Origin: an uncultured Candidatus Altimarinota bacterium
GTDB lineage: Bacteria > Patescibacteriota > Gracilibacteria > BD1-5 > JAGOOR01
Direction: 5' to 3'
DNA length: 64,000 nucleotides
Assembly: GCA_937924685.1 (NCBI GenBank)
Contig: CALEVN010000025.1
Coordinates: 62,001 to 126,000 of the forward strand
How positions within the stretch are numbered: position 1 is the stretch's first letter; the number at the start of each line of letters is the position of its first letter. A model generated the notes under the pieces. That model was given only the letters and a program-made list of their open reading frames with translations. It was not told where the DNA came from and did not search any database. This document shows positions 63,528-64,000 of the stretch, piece after piece. Both the position numbers and the translations under genes were made by a program.

Positions 63528-64000
63528 CTAGACAGTAATATTTTTCTCCATCCTCATCACCACCTCTATATGGTGTGTATGTGGAAACATATCAACTGGT
63601 GTGATGTCTGTCACCCTATATTCACCATTTGGAGCGATGAGAGCTATATCCCGAGCAAGAGTCGCTGGATTGCAGCTGACATAGATGATTTCCTTGGGGT
63701 TGAAATCCCGGAGAATTCCTGGCGCATCTGGATGCATGCCTGCACGAGGCGGATCGACGACAATGACGTCTGGAGACTTCCCTTCTTTTTTCCACTCTTC
63801 GAGCAATTTCTCTACTGGAGCATTGATGACTGTGACATTTTTTATCACATTACGCTCTAGATTTCTGATATTATCTTCGCTTGCCTCTGGAACAATCTCA
63901 ACCGAGTACACTTCTTTTGACTGACTCGCGAGAACCATACCAATTGTCCCCGTGCCGGCATAGAGATCAAATACAGTAGGATTTTTCGTACGAATCATAT
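63528..64000 (-). CDS. RumA/RlmD-type 23S rRNA (uracil-5) methyltransferase, C-terminal part
   Basis: The gene runs off the right edge; 157 codons are present. TVFDLYAGTGTIGMVLA (SAM motif I), VIVVDPPRAGMHP and IIYVSCNPATLARD with the catalytic cysteine are the family signature, ending HHIEVVMRME. TrmA, RlmC and RlmD share this signature; the N-terminal TRAM and Fe-S region needed to choose is outside the window. No UGA in the visible part. Confidence 0.9.
   Translation of the reverse strand, partial: MIRTKNPTVFDLYAGTGTIGMVLASQSKEVYSVEIVPEASEDNIRNLERNVIKNVTVINAPVEKLLEEWKKEGKSPDVIVVDPPRAGMHPDAPGILRDFNPKEIIYVSCNPATLARDIALIAPNGEYRVTDITPVDMFPHTHHIEVVMRMEKNITV

Noticed and set aside
1..64000. Interpreting the many TGA interruptions as pseudogenes or sequencing errors
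   Set aside because: Interruptions are always TGA, never TAA/TAG, are in frame, and fall on glycine columns of conserved families.
1..64000. CRISPR array
   Set aside because: No series of regularly spaced direct repeats was seen; the only direct repeats are the coding modules at 26944-27260 and tRNA-related copies near 57 kb.
1..64000. rRNA operon, tmRNA, RNase P RNA
   Set aside because: No gap is long enough or carries the recognisable core sequences; the only certain RNA gene is tRNA-Arg.

Overview
The window comes from a Patescibacteria (CPR) bacterium that reads UGA as glycine (translation table 25), so Gracilibacteria (BD1-5) or Absconditabacteria (SR1). Dozens of conserved genes are interrupted by TGA in a standard translation. 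In each family checked, the TGA falls where glycine is invariant or accepted: the P-loop of the VirB4-like ATPase, the DREGE motif of topoisomerase I, the FVVG-x-SN motif of DnaA, the GTGKT loop of triosephosphate isomerase, the GRPGWHIECSA motif of CysRS and the Gly-rich N-terminus of Obg. Every gene I could close ends in TAA or TAG. The one release factor present is RF1 with its PAT tripeptide; no RF2 gene is here. CDS coordinates below assume UGA = Gly. The sequence cannot decide between the two phyla.

Layout. 1-6.1 kb: translation and repair genes (RsmB end, RuvB, RlmH), Lgt and UMP kinase. 6.2-16 kb: leuS-rsmI, a membrane-anchored fibrinogen-like protein with a polytopic partner, RsmE, an FKBP lipoprotein, a Trm11-like methylase and HU. 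16-23 kb: a VirB4-like ATPase, a small CTP-transferase operon, a gene very rich in UGA, TrmD and two adjacent CHAP-like putative hydrolases. 23-29 kb: YchF, the rplJ-rplL operon with an L10 leader and attenuator, and an 891-residue Cys-rich secreted LysM protein. 29-46 kb: FtsK, SSB, L33, thioredoxin reductase, TopA-LspA, a dense + strand run (FbaB, HAD, TpiA, DUF1653, nucleoside hydrolase, uridine kinase-like, RF1, Hsp20, RsmA) and DnaA with an AT-rich upstream gap. 46-57 kb: a ZnuA-like lipoprotein, a His-tailed membrane protein, a tail-anchored HTH protein, Obg, a beta-CASP nuclease, an RlmL-type methylase, CysRS, TsaB and Ung carrying a palindromic insertion, then a tRNA-Arg(CCU) flanked by tRNA fragments. 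57-64 kb: a TraD/VirD4-like ATPase, a secreted protein, a Gly-rich RRM protein, a cytochrome b5 lipoprotein, an SPFH protein and an RlmD/RumA-type methylase running off the end.

How the genes work together. Lgt and LspA supply lipoprotein maturation for the lipoproteins seen here (FKBP, ZnuA-like, cytochrome b5). rRNA and tRNA modification is strongly represented (RsmA, RsmB, RsmE, RsmI, RlmH, RlmL-like, RlmD-like, TrmD, Trm11-like, TsaB). The accessory part is surface and secretion oriented: VirB4- and TraD-like ATPases, CHAP-type hydrolases lacking signal peptides, large Cys-rich or fibrinogen-like surface proteins and several unrecognised membrane proteins. That is what an epibiotic or predatory small cell might use for contact with a host; this link is inference.
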